From assembly GCA_903938815.1 (NCBI GenBank), contig CAJAES010000022.1, positions 19,562 through 83,561 of the forward strand: 64,000 bases of DNA, in the 5' to 3' direction. Shown here one piece after another: positions 46,122 to 54,875 of the stretch. Below the pieces are notes generated by a model, which saw nothing but the letters and a program-made list of their open reading frames with translations, ran no database searches and had not been told where the DNA came from. Source of the DNA: an uncultured beta proteobacterium. GTDB taxonomy: Bacteria > Pseudomonadota > Gammaproteobacteria > Burkholderiales > Burkholderiaceae_C. Made by a program: the position numbers and the translations under genes. Positions within the stretch are counted from its first letter, which is position 1; each line of letters begins with the position of its first letter.

Positions 46122-46802
46122 ATGTGCGGGCGCTACGTCGTGGCCTACGACCCCGAGACGCTGGTCTCGGGTTTCTCGGTCGTGCGCGTTCCGCCCTTCC
46201 CGAAGCGCTGGAACGTGGCGCCGCAGTCCGAGGTGCCGGTGGTGCACGAGACGCGCGAAGGCGAACGTGTCGTCACGCTGATGCGCTGGGGCCTGCTGCC
46301 GCACTGGGCCCGGGACCCGTCGCTCGGGAACAAGCTGAACAACGCGCGCGCCGAGAGCGTGTTCGACAAGCCTTCGTTCCGGCAGGCGGTGCGCCGCCGC
46401 CGCTGCCTGCTGCCGGCCAGCGGCTTCTATGAATGGCAGGCCGGGCCGTCCGGCAAGCAGCCCTGGTACATCAGCCGGCGCGACGGCACGCCCTTCGCGA
46501 TGGCGGGCCTGTTCGAGGCCTGGCGCGCGAGCGAATCCGACGAATGGCGGCTGACCTGCTGCGTCATCACCACCGAGCCCAACGCACTGATGGCCCCCAT
46601 CCACGACCGCATGCCGGTGATGATCGAGGCGCAGGATTGGTCGCGCTGGCTGGCGCGCGACCAGCAGGAGGCCACCGAGGTGGCGCCGCTGCTGCGGCCC
46701 TGCGACCCGGCCGCCATGCAGGCCTGGCCGGTGTTGCGCGCGGTGAACCGGGGCAGCGCCGAGGGGCCGGAACTGCCGGTGCCGATCCCGGTGATCAGCT
46801 GA
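46122..46802 (+). CDS. SRAP/YedK-type DNA-protein crosslink protein (HMCES family)
   Basis: 226 residues starting MCGRY; after Met removal Cys2 is N-terminal and forms the covalent thiazolidine link to abasic sites in single-stranded DNA. Other active-site elements are present: N in NNARAES (about 70), E in PASGFYEWQ (about 105) and H in PIHDRMPVM (about 165). It shields abasic sites and can self-release. It overlaps the convergent NnrU-like gene by eight bases at the 3' end. Confidence 0.95.
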   Translation: MCGRYVVAYDPETLVSGFSVVRVPPFPKRWNVAPQSEVPVVHETREGERVVTLMRWGLLPHWARDPSLGNKLNNARAESVFDKPSFRQAVRRRRCLLPASGFYEWQAGPSGKQPWYISRRDGTPFAMAGLFEAWRASESDEWRLTCCVITTEPNALMAPIHDRMPVMIEAQDWSRWLARDQQEATEVAPLLRPCDPAAMQAWPVLRAVNRGSAEGPELPVPIPVIS

Positions 46803-47373
46803 AGGGCTTGACGCCGAACAGCCAGCCGTGGGCCCAGACGGAGACCACCACCCAGGCCAGCAGGCCGACCATCGCCGTCAGCACCGTCCACAACAGCGTG
46901 CCAGCGGGGTACACCGTGCCTGCGGCGCGGTCGCGGCCGCGCGCGGCACGAAAGCTCAGCACGGCCCAGACGAGGAAGCTGCCGAACAGCAGCAGGTCGG
47001 CCAGCGTGTTGTTGGCCAGCAGGTGGGCCAGCGCCCAGATCTTCACCGACAGCACCATCGGGTGGTGCAGGCGCGCCTTGATGCCGTTGCGCGGCACGTA
47101 GGTGGCCACCAGCAGGATGAGGCTGGCCAGCATCAGCAGCGCGGCGAGGTGGCGCGTCCAGGTGGGCGACGCCCACAGCACCACCGGCGTCATGCGGGCC
47201 TGCCCGTAGCCGTAGACGATCAGTGCGAACCCGGCCAGCGACAGCAGGGTGTAGGCCCCCTTCCAGGCGCCCTCGCCCATGCGGGCGATGGTCTGCCGGC
47301 GCCAGGGCTCGGCGACGATGCGCGTGGAGTGCACGCCGAGGAAGATCACGAGGCCGAGGATCAGCAGGGTCAT
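46795..47373 (-). CDS. NnrU family membrane protein
   Basis: 192 residues from the ATG at 47373 with about six membrane helices. Conserved NnrU features include GVHSTRIV (about 15), VPRNGIKARLHHPMVLSVKIWALAHLLANN (about 95-125). NnrU was named in denitrifiers and resembles isoprenoid/steroid-modifying membrane enzymes; no function can be assigned here. Confidence 0.87.
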   Translation of the reverse strand: MTLLILGLVIFLGVHSTRIVAEPWRRQTIARMGEGAWKGAYTLLSLAGFALIVYGYGQARMTPVVLWASPTWTRHLAALLMLASLILLVATYVPRNGIKARLHHPMVLSVKIWALAHLLANNTLADLLLFGSFLVWAVLSFRAARGRDRAAGTVYPAGTLLWTVLTAMVGLLAWVVVSVWAHGWLFGVKPFS

Positions 47374-47459
47374 GGCGCGCGCCGGCAGATGGGGATGCGC
47401 GACTGTAGCGCCGCCTCGGTATCCTCGGCAGGCCCTCGAACCCCGGACACACCCCCGAC

Positions 47460-47999
47460 ATGACACAACCCGCGCCGCCCCGCCTGTACTGGGAGGACTT
47501 CCCGGTCGGCACCTGCCTCGAGTTCGGGGGGCAGACGCTGACGCGCGAATCCATCGTCGAGTTCGCCGGCCGATACGACCCGCAGCCCTTCCACCTGCAC
47601 GACGAAGCGGGGGGCGCATCGCTCTTCGGCGGCCTGTGCGCCAGTGGCTGGCACACCTGCGCGCTGACGATGCGCATGCTGGTGGACGGCTACCTCAAGG
47701 ACAGCAGCAGCCTGGGTTCGCCCGGCATCGACGAACTTCGCTGGCTCAAGCCCGTCCGTCCCGGCGACACGATCCGCGTGCGCATGAGGGTGCTGCAGTC
47801 CCGCACCATGGCCAGCCGGCCCGGCGTGGGCCTGTCGCTCCAGCGCTGGGAGGTGATGAACCAGAACGGCGAGACGGTGATGACGATGCAGGGCTGGGGC
47901 ATGTACGGCCTGCGGGGTGCGGGTGCGGGTGTGGGTGCGGGCGCCGGATCGGGCGCCGGGGACGCCGCGAGTCCACCGGCAGGAGACGGGAAACGTTGA
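47460..47999 (+). CDS. MaoC-like hot-dog dehydratase
   Basis: 179 residues. MaoC-type hydratase fold with YDPQPFHLHDEAG (catalytic Asp and His, about 40-52) and GLCASGWHTCAL. Acts on acyl-CoA-type enoyl substrates in related proteins. The C-terminal 30 residues are a low-complexity Gly/Ala tail encoded by GGGTGC repeats and are probably not part of the fold. Confidence 0.9.
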   Translation: MTQPAPPRLYWEDFPVGTCLEFGGQTLTRESIVEFAGRYDPQPFHLHDEAGGASLFGGLCASGWHTCALTMRMLVDGYLKDSSSLGSPGIDELRWLKPVRPGDTIRVRMRVLQSRTMASRPGVGLSLQRWEVMNQNGETVMTMQGWGMYGLRGAGAGVGAGAGSGAGDAASPPAGDGKR

Positions 48000-48046
48000 T
48001 ACCCGACAATCGCACCGTCTCACCCACTCCACCCATGCCTACCGCC

Positions 48047-49153
48047 ATGAAGCTCACGCCCCGACTGCTCGCCTCCGCCCTTGCGCTGGCCGGCGCCGCC
48101 GCGCTGGCCCAGACCGCCGAACCCAAGGTCCTGAACATCTACAACTGGGCGGAATACATCGCCGAGGACACGCTCAGGAACTTCGAGAAGGAAACCGGCA
48201 TCAAGGTCCGGTACGACAACTACGACACCAACGAGATCCTGCACGCCAAGCTGGTGGCGGGAAAGACGGGCTACGACATCGTCGTGCCCAGCGCGCACTT
48301 CGCGAAGACGCAGATCGAGGGCGGCCTGTTCCAGAAGCTCGACAAGACGCTGCTGACGAACTGGGGCAACCTGGACAAGTCGCTGCTCGAGCAGCAGGCC
48401 AAGGTGGACCCGGGCAACCAGCACCTCGTCACCTGGCTCTGGGGCTACGTGACGGTGGGCATCAACACCGGCAAGGTCAAGGCCGCGCTCGGCGCGACGC
48501 CCATGCCCTCCAACCCCTGGGACCTGCTCTTCAAGCCCGAACTCGCCGCCAAGCTCAAGGGCTGCGGCGTGAGCGTGCTCGACTCCGCGTCCGAGGTGCT
48601 GCCGGTGGCCATGGCCTACGTGGGCCAGGCGCCCTACAGCCGCGACGCCAAGGCCTACGAGCCGGCGCGCAAGATGCTGATGGCCGCGCGCCCCTACGTG
48701 ACGCGGCTGTCGTCCTCGGGCTACATCGACGAGATGGCGAACGGCCAGCTCTGCGTGGTGATGGGCTACTCGGGCGACATCAACATCGCCCGCCAGCGCG
48801 CCATCGACGCCAAGACCGGGCACGACATCGTCGCGCTGGTGCCGCCGAGCGGCGCCACGCTGTTCTTCGATTCGATGGCGATCCCGAAGGACGCGCCGCA
48901 CCCGAAGAACGCGCACCTGTTCATCAACTACATCCTGCGCCCCGAGGTGCATGCTTCGCTGACGAACAAGGTCTTCTATGCCAACCCGAACGCGGCGTCG
49001 AGGAAGTTCGTTCAGAAGACCGTGGCCGAGAACCCGACAGTGTTCCTGTCGGGCGCCGACATGGCCAAGCTGACCGCGCCCGACTCGGTGCCGCAGGACA
49101 TCCGCCGCCTGCAGACCCGCATCTTCACGAGCTACCGGGCCAACGTGAAATGA
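48047..49153 (+). CDS. Polyamine ABC transporter substrate-binding protein (PotF-like)
   Basis: 368 residues from the ATG at 48047; an ATG at 48035 would add four. Signal peptide (about 1-22, ending ALAQT). PotD/PotF signature NIYNWAEYIAEDTLRNFEKETGIKV region near 30-55, followed by YDNYDTNEIL and VVPSAHF. It should bind putrescine or spermidine in the periplasm. No permease or ATPase gene is adjacent, so it is either an orphan or uses distant components. Overlaps the next gene by four bases. Confidence 0.92.
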   Translation: MKLTPRLLASALALAGAAALAQTAEPKVLNIYNWAEYIAEDTLRNFEKETGIKVRYDNYDTNEILHAKLVAGKTGYDIVVPSAHFAKTQIEGGLFQKLDKTLLTNWGNLDKSLLEQQAKVDPGNQHLVTWLWGYVTVGINTGKVKAALGATPMPSNPWDLLFKPELAAKLKGCGVSVLDSASEVLPVAMAYVGQAPYSRDAKAYEPARKMLMAARPYVTRLSSSGYIDEMANGQLCVVMGYSGDINIARQRAIDAKTGHDIVALVPPSGATLFFDSMAIPKDAPHPKNAHLFINYILRPEVHASLTNKVFYANPNAASRKFVQKTVAENPTVFLSGADMAKLTAPDSVPQDIRRLQTRIFTSYRANVK

Positions 49154-49710
49154 CGGAATCGGCGGCGGTCCTCGACTTCTGGTTCGGTCCGTCGCCCCTG
49201 GCGCCGAAGGCGGCGTGGTTCCGCAAGGATCCGGCCTTCGACGAGGTCATCCGCACGCGCTTCAGCGCCGTGGTGGAAGAAGCGCTGGCCGGCGGGCTGG
49301 ACTGGCCGGGACCGCGCGGCACGCTAGCGCAGATCCTCGTGCTCGACCAGTTCCCGCGCAACCTCTTCCGCGGCCAGTCGCGCGCCTTCGCGGGCGACGC
49401 GCGCGCGCTCGACCTCGCGCTGGGCCTCATCGGCAGTGGCGAGCATCTGGCGCTGCAGCCGCTGGAACGCTGGTTCGTCTACCTGCCGCTGGAACACGCC
49501 GAGGATCTCGCGGTCCAGGACCGCAGCGTGGCGCTGTTCACCGCGCTGGGCGCCGAAGCGCCCTCGATGGCCGACGCGCTGGACTACGCGGTGCGCCACC
49601 GCGACGTGATCCAGCGCTTCGGCCGCTTCCCGCACCGCAACCCGGCGCTGGGCCGGGCCAGCACCCCCGAGGAACTGGCCTACCTCACCACCCCGGGCAG
49701 CGGCTTCTGA
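49150..49710 (+). CDS. DUF924 family protein
   Basis: 186 residues; ATG overlaps the stop of the PotF-like gene. Begins VLDFWFGP, with LAQILVLDQFPRNLFRG (about 60-77), RWFVYLPLEHAED (about 113-125) and RFGRFPHRN (about 158-166), all typical of DUF924. All-helical, TPR-like; function unknown. The coupling to a polyamine-binding protein gene may only reflect tight packing. Confidence 0.93.
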   Translation: MTESAAVLDFWFGPSPLAPKAAWFRKDPAFDEVIRTRFSAVVEEALAGGLDWPGPRGTLAQILVLDQFPRNLFRGQSRAFAGDARALDLALGLIGSGEHLALQPLERWFVYLPLEHAEDLAVQDRSVALFTALGAEAPSMADALDYAVRHRDVIQRFGRFPHRNPALGRASTPEELAYLTTPGSGF

Positions 49711-49755
49711 GGACGCTCAGGCCAGGCGATCAAGCCATGCAATCAGGCCAGGCAA

Positions 49756-50586
49756 TCAGGCCAGGCGCTCGGCGTGCCAGCGCAGGTGGTCCTCGATGAA
49801 GCTCTGGATGAACCAGTAGCCGTGGTCGTAGCCTGCGTGGCGGCGCAATGTCAGCGGCTGCGCGGCCGCAGCGCAGGCGGCCTCCAGGCGCTCGGGCAGC
49901 AGCTGCCCGGCCAGGAACTTGTCGGCCAGGCCCTGGTCGACCAGGATGCCGGCCGGGTACGGCGTGCTCGCCGCGGCCATCAGCGCGCTGGCGTCGTGCG
50001 CGGCCCATGCGGCGCGGTCGGGCCCCAGGTAGCGGCCGAAGGCCTTCTCGCCCCAGGGGCAGTGCATGGGCGCGGCGATCGGCGCGAAGGCCGAGAGCGA
50101 GCGGAAGCGCCCCGGGTGGCGCAACGCCAGCGTCAGCGCGCCGTGGCCACCCATCGAGTGGCCGGTGATGCCGATGCGCCCGGTATCGAGCCCGAACTCG
50201 GCGGCCATCGCCGGCAACCACTCGCCCAGCAGCCAGCTCTCCGAGCGGAAGTGGCGTGCCCAGGGCTCGGCGGTGGCGTCGAGGTAGAAGCCCGCGCCAG
50301 TGCCGAAGTCCCACTCGGCGTCCTCGCCCGCGATGCCGGTGGCGCGCGGGCTGGTGTCGGGCATCAGCAGCGTCAGGCCCAGCGCCGCCGCCCAGCGCTG
50401 CGCGCCGGCCTTGATGGCGAAGGTCTCCTCGGTGCAGGTGAGGCCGGCCAGGCACACGAGCGCCGCGCCCGTGGGCTGCGGCGGCCGATAGGTGGCAAAC
50501 CGCATCGGCAGCCCGATGGCGGCCGAATCGTGGCGCCAGAACGCCTGCGTGCCGCCGAAGCAGGCTTGCGCCGAGAGTTGTTCCAT
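49756..50586 (-). CDS. fghA: S-formylglutathione hydrolase
   Basis: 276 residues. Esterase-D-like alpha/beta hydrolase with nucleophile GHSMGGHGA (about 147-155) and histidine in YDHGYWFI near the end, and CTEETFAIKAGAQR near 50. Hydrolyses S-formylglutathione to formate and glutathione, the second step of glutathione-dependent formaldehyde removal. Its ATG shares one base with the stop of the dehydrogenase gene (TGATG), so the pair is co-translated. Confidence 0.96.
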   Translation of the reverse strand: MEQLSAQACFGGTQAFWRHDSAAIGLPMRFATYRPPQPTGAALVCLAGLTCTEETFAIKAGAQRWAAALGLTLLMPDTSPRATGIAGEDAEWDFGTGAGFYLDATAEPWARHFRSESWLLGEWLPAMAAEFGLDTGRIGITGHSMGGHGALTLALRHPGRFRSLSAFAPIAAPMHCPWGEKAFGRYLGPDRAAWAAHDASALMAAASTPYPAGILVDQGLADKFLAGQLLPERLEAACAAAAQPLTLRRHAGYDHGYWFIQSFIEDHLRWHAERLA

Positions 50587-51695
50587 CAGTAGATCACCAC
50601 CGAGCGGATCGACTCGCCCCGCTTCATCAGCTCGAAGCCCTCGTTGATGTCTTCCAGCTTCAGCCGGTGCGTGATGAGCTCGTCGATGCGCAGCTTGCCG
50701 TCCATGTACCAGTCGACGATCTTCGGCACGTCGGTGCGGCCGCGCGCCCCGCCGAAGGCAGAGCCTTCCCACTTGCGCCCGGTGACGAGCTGGAAGGGCC
50801 GGGTGCTGATCTCGGCGCCGGCCTCGGCAACGCCGATGATGATGCTGCGGCCCCAGCCCTTGTGGCAGCACTCCAGCGCCTGGCGCATGGTGGTGGTGTT
50901 GCCGATGCACTCGAAGCTGTAGTCGGCGCCGCCGTCGGTCAGCTGCACGATGGCGTCGACGACGTTGGGCACTTCCTTGGGGTTGATGAAGTGCGTCATG
51001 CCGAACTGTCGCGCCATGGCCTCGCGGCCGGGGTTGATGTCGACGCCGATGATCTTGTCGGCGCCGACCATCTTCGCGCCCTGGATCACGTTCAGCCCGA
51101 TGCCGCCGAGGCCGAACACCACCACGTTGGCGCCGGCCTCCACCTTGGCGCTGAACAGCACCGCCCCCACGCCCGTGGTGACGCCGCAGCCGATGTAGCA
51201 GACGACGTCGAAGGGCGCGTCCTCGCGGATCTTCGCCAGCGCGATCTCGGGCGCCACGATGTGGTTGGCGAAGGTGCTCGTGCCCATGTAGTGCAGGATG
51301 GGCTTGCCGTCGAGGCTGAAGCGCGAGCTGCCGTCGGGCATCAGGCCCTTGCCCTGCGTGGCCCGGATCTTCTGGCACAGGTTGGTCTTGCGCGACAGGC
51401 AGAACTTGCACTGCCGGCACTCGGGCGTGTACAGCGGAATGACGTGGTCGCCGGGCTTCAGGGTCGTGACGCCGGCGCCCACCTCGCGCACGATGCCGGC
51501 GCCTTCGTGGCCCAGGATCGCTGGGAACAGGCCCTCGGGGTCGGCGCCGGACAGCGTGTACCAGTCGGTGTGGCAGATGCCTGTGGCCATGATCTCCACC
51601 AGCACCTCGCCGGCGCGCGGGCCTTCGAGGTCGACGGTCTCGATCGTCAGCGGGGCGCCGGCTTTCCAGGCGACGGCAGCACGGGTCTTCAGCAT
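50586..51695 (-). CDS. adhC: S-(hydroxymethyl)glutathione dehydrogenase (class III alcohol dehydrogenase)
   Basis: 369 residues. Catalytic zinc ligands in GICHTDWYTLSGADPEG and GHEGAGIV, structural zinc cysteines in CRQCKFCLSRKTNLC (about 93-107), NAD-binding GLGGIGLNVIQGAK near 195. Oxidises the spontaneous formaldehyde-glutathione adduct. Start ATG at 51695 gives the family's usual N-terminus KTRAAVAWKAG. No FrmR gene is adjacent; the CsoR-family gene at 26673 is distant and linked to other genes. Confidence 0.97.
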   Translation of the reverse strand: MLKTRAAVAWKAGAPLTIETVDLEGPRAGEVLVEIMATGICHTDWYTLSGADPEGLFPAILGHEGAGIVREVGAGVTTLKPGDHVIPLYTPECRQCKFCLSRKTNLCQKIRATQGKGLMPDGSSRFSLDGKPILHYMGTSTFANHIVAPEIALAKIREDAPFDVVCYIGCGVTTGVGAVLFSAKVEAGANVVVFGLGGIGLNVIQGAKMVGADKIIGVDINPGREAMARQFGMTHFINPKEVPNVVDAIVQLTDGGADYSFECIGNTTTMRQALECCHKGWGRSIIIGVAEAGAEISTRPFQLVTGRKWEGSAFGGARGRTDVPKIVDWYMDGKLRIDELITHRLKLEDINEGFELMKRGESIRSVVIY

Positions 51696-51759
51696 GGTGG
51701 CTCCTTGGATTCGAACTCCGAACCCTACATCACCCCGCCGGGCACTGCCCGGCGGGGTG

Positions 51760-52683
51760 TCAGCGTTCGATGCCCACCAGCAGCAGCATCGTCCGCGACG
51801 CCGGGCCGCGGCCACCGTCGTCGCTGACGACCAGGCATCGGTCGGGCTTCGGGCAGGCCAGGCCTTCGAAGTTGTCGCGCCCTGCCAGACGCTCGTGCTG
51901 CAGGCGCAGCGCAGGGGTGTCGCAAGCCTTCGGCGCGACGCACGCGGCCAGGCGCATCGGCCGCAGCACGGCCTGCATCGCCTTGCCCGAGCCCACGCGC
52001 TCCAGCACCAGCAGGGTGTCGGGGTCCAGCAGTTCCATGGCCTTCAGCGCCGACCGGCCGCCCGGGGTGGCCGGGGTGGCCGGGGTGGCCGGCAAGCGCC
52101 AGGGGCCGCCGTGCGTGGCATGCACAAGGTGTTCGGCAGGATCGGCGCCCTTCGGCGGCCGTTGCGGCGCCGCGAGCAGGCCGTGGACGGGATGCACCGT
52201 CATCGCCTCGACGCCATGGTTCGCCCCGCGCACGCTCTGGTGCATGCCTCCTGGCCCGGGCAGCGCCTGCCAGCGCAGGAAGCGGCCCGCGGTGTCGACC
52301 ACCAGGGCCTGTTGCTGCCGCTCGTCGGCGATGACGAGTTCGTTCGGCGCCCGCCAGGCCAGGCTCTCGGCATTCGGCCTGGCGCCATTCGCGCCAACCG
52401 GAAGCCGCACCGGCTCGGCGACGGGCCGCAGGCGCAGCCGCTCGATGCCGGCCTCGACCTCGATGCGCACCGGCAGGCGCCAGAGCCAGCCGCGATCTGA
52501 CACCGCCATCAGTGCCGACTCCGGCGGCACCCAGGCCAATCCCGACAGCTCATGCGCGCGCCAGGCCGCTGGCAGCTCGATCACGTCGATCACCGTGGCG
52601 CGCCAGGCATGCACCGGCTGCGCGACCCCACACACCAGACACGCCAGGATCGCCAGGGCCCACCGTGCCGGCCGGGCCCTCAC
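51760..52683 (-). CDS. Secreted phytase-like (esterase-like) beta-propeller protein
   Basis: 307 residues from a GTG that overlaps the stop of the VTC gene (GTGA). Signal peptide with hydrophobic core LAILACLVCG, ending about residue 25 (VHA). Motifs HELSGLAWVP, NAESLAWR, and DNFEGLACP near residue 275 match the esterase-like-activity-of-phytase family. A Pro/Ala/Thr stretch (PATPATPATPG) is encoded by 9-bp repeats. Coupled to a VTC-type polyphosphate polymerase gene, suggesting a phosphate-related substrate (inference). Confidence 0.78.
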   Translation of the reverse strand: MRARPARWALAILACLVCGVAQPVHAWRATVIDVIELPAAWRAHELSGLAWVPPESALMAVSDRGWLWRLPVRIEVEAGIERLRLRPVAEPVRLPVGANGARPNAESLAWRAPNELVIADERQQQALVVDTAGRFLRWQALPGPGGMHQSVRGANHGVEAMTVHPVHGLLAAPQRPPKGADPAEHLVHATHGGPWRLPATPATPATPGGRSALKAMELLDPDTLLVLERVGSGKAMQAVLRPMRLAACVAPKACDTPALRLQHERLAGRDNFEGLACPKPDRCLVVSDDGGRGPASRTMLLLVGIER

Positions 52684-53525
52684 GCGGCCATCGCCCAGGG
52701 CAGGGTTCCGAGCTTGCGCAGCGCGGGCAGGAACCGGTTGAACTTGCGCACGCCGCCGGTGACGCTCATGCCCACGCAGTACTTCGAGCAGCCGTTGGTC
52801 GGGTGCTGATGCTGGCGGCGCAGGATGGCGTCGGCCAGGCCGTGGCCGTTGGCGGACTTGGTCTCCACGATGAAGACATCGTCCTCGGTACCGACGGCGT
52901 CCGTGCGGCCCTGGAAGCGGATGCCGGTGTCGATGGTCATGCGCTCGCCGCCTTCGCGCGCCACCAGCGTGATGCGGCGGTAGCTCATCCTCAGCACGGC
53001 CTCCAGAGGTCGGTCGAACGGTCGGCCGTAAAGGGCCTCGTGGCACTGGCGCACATGGGCCAGCGCGGTTTCGTCCAGCGTACCGTACTTGTCGATGTCG
53101 TAGGGCAGGCGCTTCTTCACGGTGATGCCGCGCTTGTCCTTGAGCTTGACCTCCACGAAGCACAGGCCGGCGTCGACATAGCGGCGCACGCGCACCTTCA
53201 TGCGCTGACGACGGCCCTGGTGGTGGTCGTGATAGCTGCGGCGCTCGGGATCGTCGAAGTAGCAGGTGTCGTAGGTGAAGGCGCGCAGGCCGTCGATCTC
53301 CAGCACGTCGAAGTGCGCTGCCAGGTCCGCGGCCGCGGCGCGCAGGACCTCGCCGCGCACCACGTACTTGTTGTCCAGACGCTCCAGCATCGCGGCCTTG
53401 CCGTTCAGCGCCTGCAGGCTGATGGGACGAAAGGACGCGAAGTCGGCGTCGATGCGCGCGTGAGCAGGGCCATGAGAAGGCGAGCGGGACGGAATCGGCG
53501 TCTGGGAGATGAGAGACAGCGTCAT
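52680..53525 (-). CDS. VTC-domain polyphosphate polymerase
   Basis: 281 residues. VTC/triphosphate-tunnel-type domain with RLDNKYVV (about 48), TCYFDDPE (about 86), the basic KVRVRRYVDAG strand and VEVKLKDKRGITVKKR (about 123-140), and EXXK-type acidic/basic tunnel residues. VTC enzymes polymerise ATP gamma-phosphate to polyphosphate. Bacterial VTC genes often pair with DUF4956 genes, as here (3-base gap). Bacterial members often also sit near CotH kinases; none is seen here. Confidence 0.9.
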   Translation of the reverse strand: MTLSLISQTPIPSRSPSHGPAHARIDADFASFRPISLQALNGKAAMLERLDNKYVVRGEVLRAAAADLAAHFDVLEIDGLRAFTYDTCYFDDPERRSYHDHHQGRRQRMKVRVRRYVDAGLCFVEVKLKDKRGITVKKRLPYDIDKYGTLDETALAHVRQCHEALYGRPFDRPLEAVLRMSYRRITLVAREGGERMTIDTGIRFQGRTDAVGTEDDVFIVETKSANGHGLADAILRRQHQHPTNGCSKYCVGMSVTGGVRKFNRFLPALRKLGTLPWAMAA

Positions 53526-53528
53526 GGC

Positions 53529-54113
53529 TCAGGCCTTTCGGTAGAAGACGGTGATGCGCGCCATGTCGTTGATGTAGTCCAGCGCGGTGATCTGGTAGGA
53601 CATCACCTGCACGCCGAGACGGGCGGAGAGGTCGTCCCGCATGCGCTCGGGCTGCGACAGGGCGTGATGGTCGATCTTGTCCAGCGTGATGCGGATGCCG
53701 TCCACCGACTGCAGCACCTTCGGATGATCGATCAGCCACGCACCCGCCACCACCAGCAGCGTCACCCCGGCGGCAAAGGCCAGCGAGGTGCCCTGCACGG
53801 AGTTGATGACCGCGATGGCCACGCTGCCGAAGAAGTAGGTGATCTCGGTCTTGCCGATGGGCTCGGATCGCAGCGTGAACATCGCGAGGATCGCGAACAG
53901 CCCGAACCCGGCGGCGAGCCCGAACTCCACCTGCGACAGCACGGTGAGCACCGAGAAGATGAACACGTTGAACAGCGCCGCGGCGGTGACGAGTTCCTTG
54001 TCGCGGTAGCGGCGGTAGTACAGGCCGAAGACCAGCACCAGCATCGCGGTGAGGTCGATGGCCAGGCGCCAGTGCAGGTCGGTGCCGGCCAGCAGTTCGG
54101 TGATGGGGTTCAT
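53529..54113 (-). CDS. DUF4956 membrane protein
   Basis: 194 residues with about five membrane helices in the first 120 (LTAMLVLVFGLYY, ALFNVFIFSVLTVL, GFGLFAILAMFTLRSEPIG) and a cytosolic ferredoxin-like C-terminal domain. The GKTEITYFFGSVAIAVIN segment is typical. Co-occurs with VTC-domain proteins in bacteria. First gene of the three-gene operon 54113-51760. Confidence 0.9.
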   Translation of the reverse strand: MNPITELLAGTDLHWRLAIDLTAMLVLVFGLYYRRYRDKELVTAAALFNVFIFSVLTVLSQVEFGLAAGFGLFAILAMFTLRSEPIGKTEITYFFGSVAIAVINSVQGTSLAFAAGVTLLVVAGAWLIDHPKVLQSVDGIRITLDKIDHHALSQPERMRDDLSARLGVQVMSYQITALDYINDMARITVFYRKA

Positions 54114-54250
54114 GGGGCGAGGTCTCTCGTCGTGTTGTCGTCATGGCGGGATGCGTGAGCGCCCGGAGGCCTTGTCACGCGGCTGACACACAGAAGGCGC
54201 GGATGCCTCGCAGATACGTCCAACCGTCGAATTCCCTCTGACGGCGCCTG

Positions 54251-54763
54251 TCAGCGCCAGCCGAGCACCTTGTGCCCACGGTCCTTCATGCACAGGTCCA
54301 CGTACTCGCGGTAGACGGCGTCGGGCTCGTTCCAGTTCAGGGCGACGGCCACCGCGCTGCCGGCCATGGCCCCGGCACCCGCGCCACGCGCCTTCTGCCA
54401 GGCATTGCGCGAGCCCTCGACGAGCGATTCGACGGCCTGGTCGACGAACTGGGATGCGCCGCGCCTGGCCGAGCCGACCGCGATCTTCTGGGGGGCCTGC
54501 CCGTTCACGCCCACGGCAGACTCGGCCAGCCGCCGGCACTCCTCGGTGTCGCCGCGCACGCGATCGGCCTTGGCTGCGGAGCCGCCTGGCCCGTAGACCA
54601 CGGGCGCGGTGGTGCTGGCACACCCGGCCAGGAAGAGCAGGGCCGCGACGCCCAGGGCCAGTCGGATGCCGGCACGTGAACTGGCGCGGATACCGGCGCG
54701 GGAACTGGCGCCGGAACTGGCGTTGACGAGCGGAACGCGATGGGAGCAGCTGGAAGCAGGCAT
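54251..54763 (-). CDS. Glycine-zipper-like lipoprotein of unknown function
   Basis: 170 residues from the ATG at 54763 (GGAG seven bases before). Unusually long n-region containing a duplicated ASSRAGIR unit, then the hydrophobic core and lipobox LLFLAGC (Cys near residue 46). The C-terminal part has ARGAGAGAMAGSAVAVALNW and two conserved Cys (EECRRL, DLCMKD). Probably anchored in the outer membrane. Function unknown. Divergent from the ECF sigma gene. Confidence 0.72.
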   Translation of the reverse strand: MPASSCSHRVPLVNASSGASSRAGIRASSRAGIRLALGVAALLFLAGCASTTAPVVYGPGGSAAKADRVRGDTEECRRLAESAVGVNGQAPQKIAVGSARRGASQFVDQAVESLVEGSRNAWQKARGAGAGAMAGSAVAVALNWNEPDAVYREYVDLCMKDRGHKVLGWR

Positions 54764-54875
54764 CTGGAGACTCCGTTTGTGGGGTTGGGATGGCCGCACC
54801 GAGCATCCGGACGCACCATAAATACCTGGCTTCGATGGCATCATCGTCAGCCGACCTTCCCCACACCGGCCCACC

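Noticed and set aside
50586..51695. CsoR-family gene at 26673 as FrmR regulator of adhC-fghA
   Set aside because: The repressor lies 24 kb away inside another operon, its sensor residues differ from FrmR, and no ATACC-N6-GGTAT palindrome was seen upstream of adhC.
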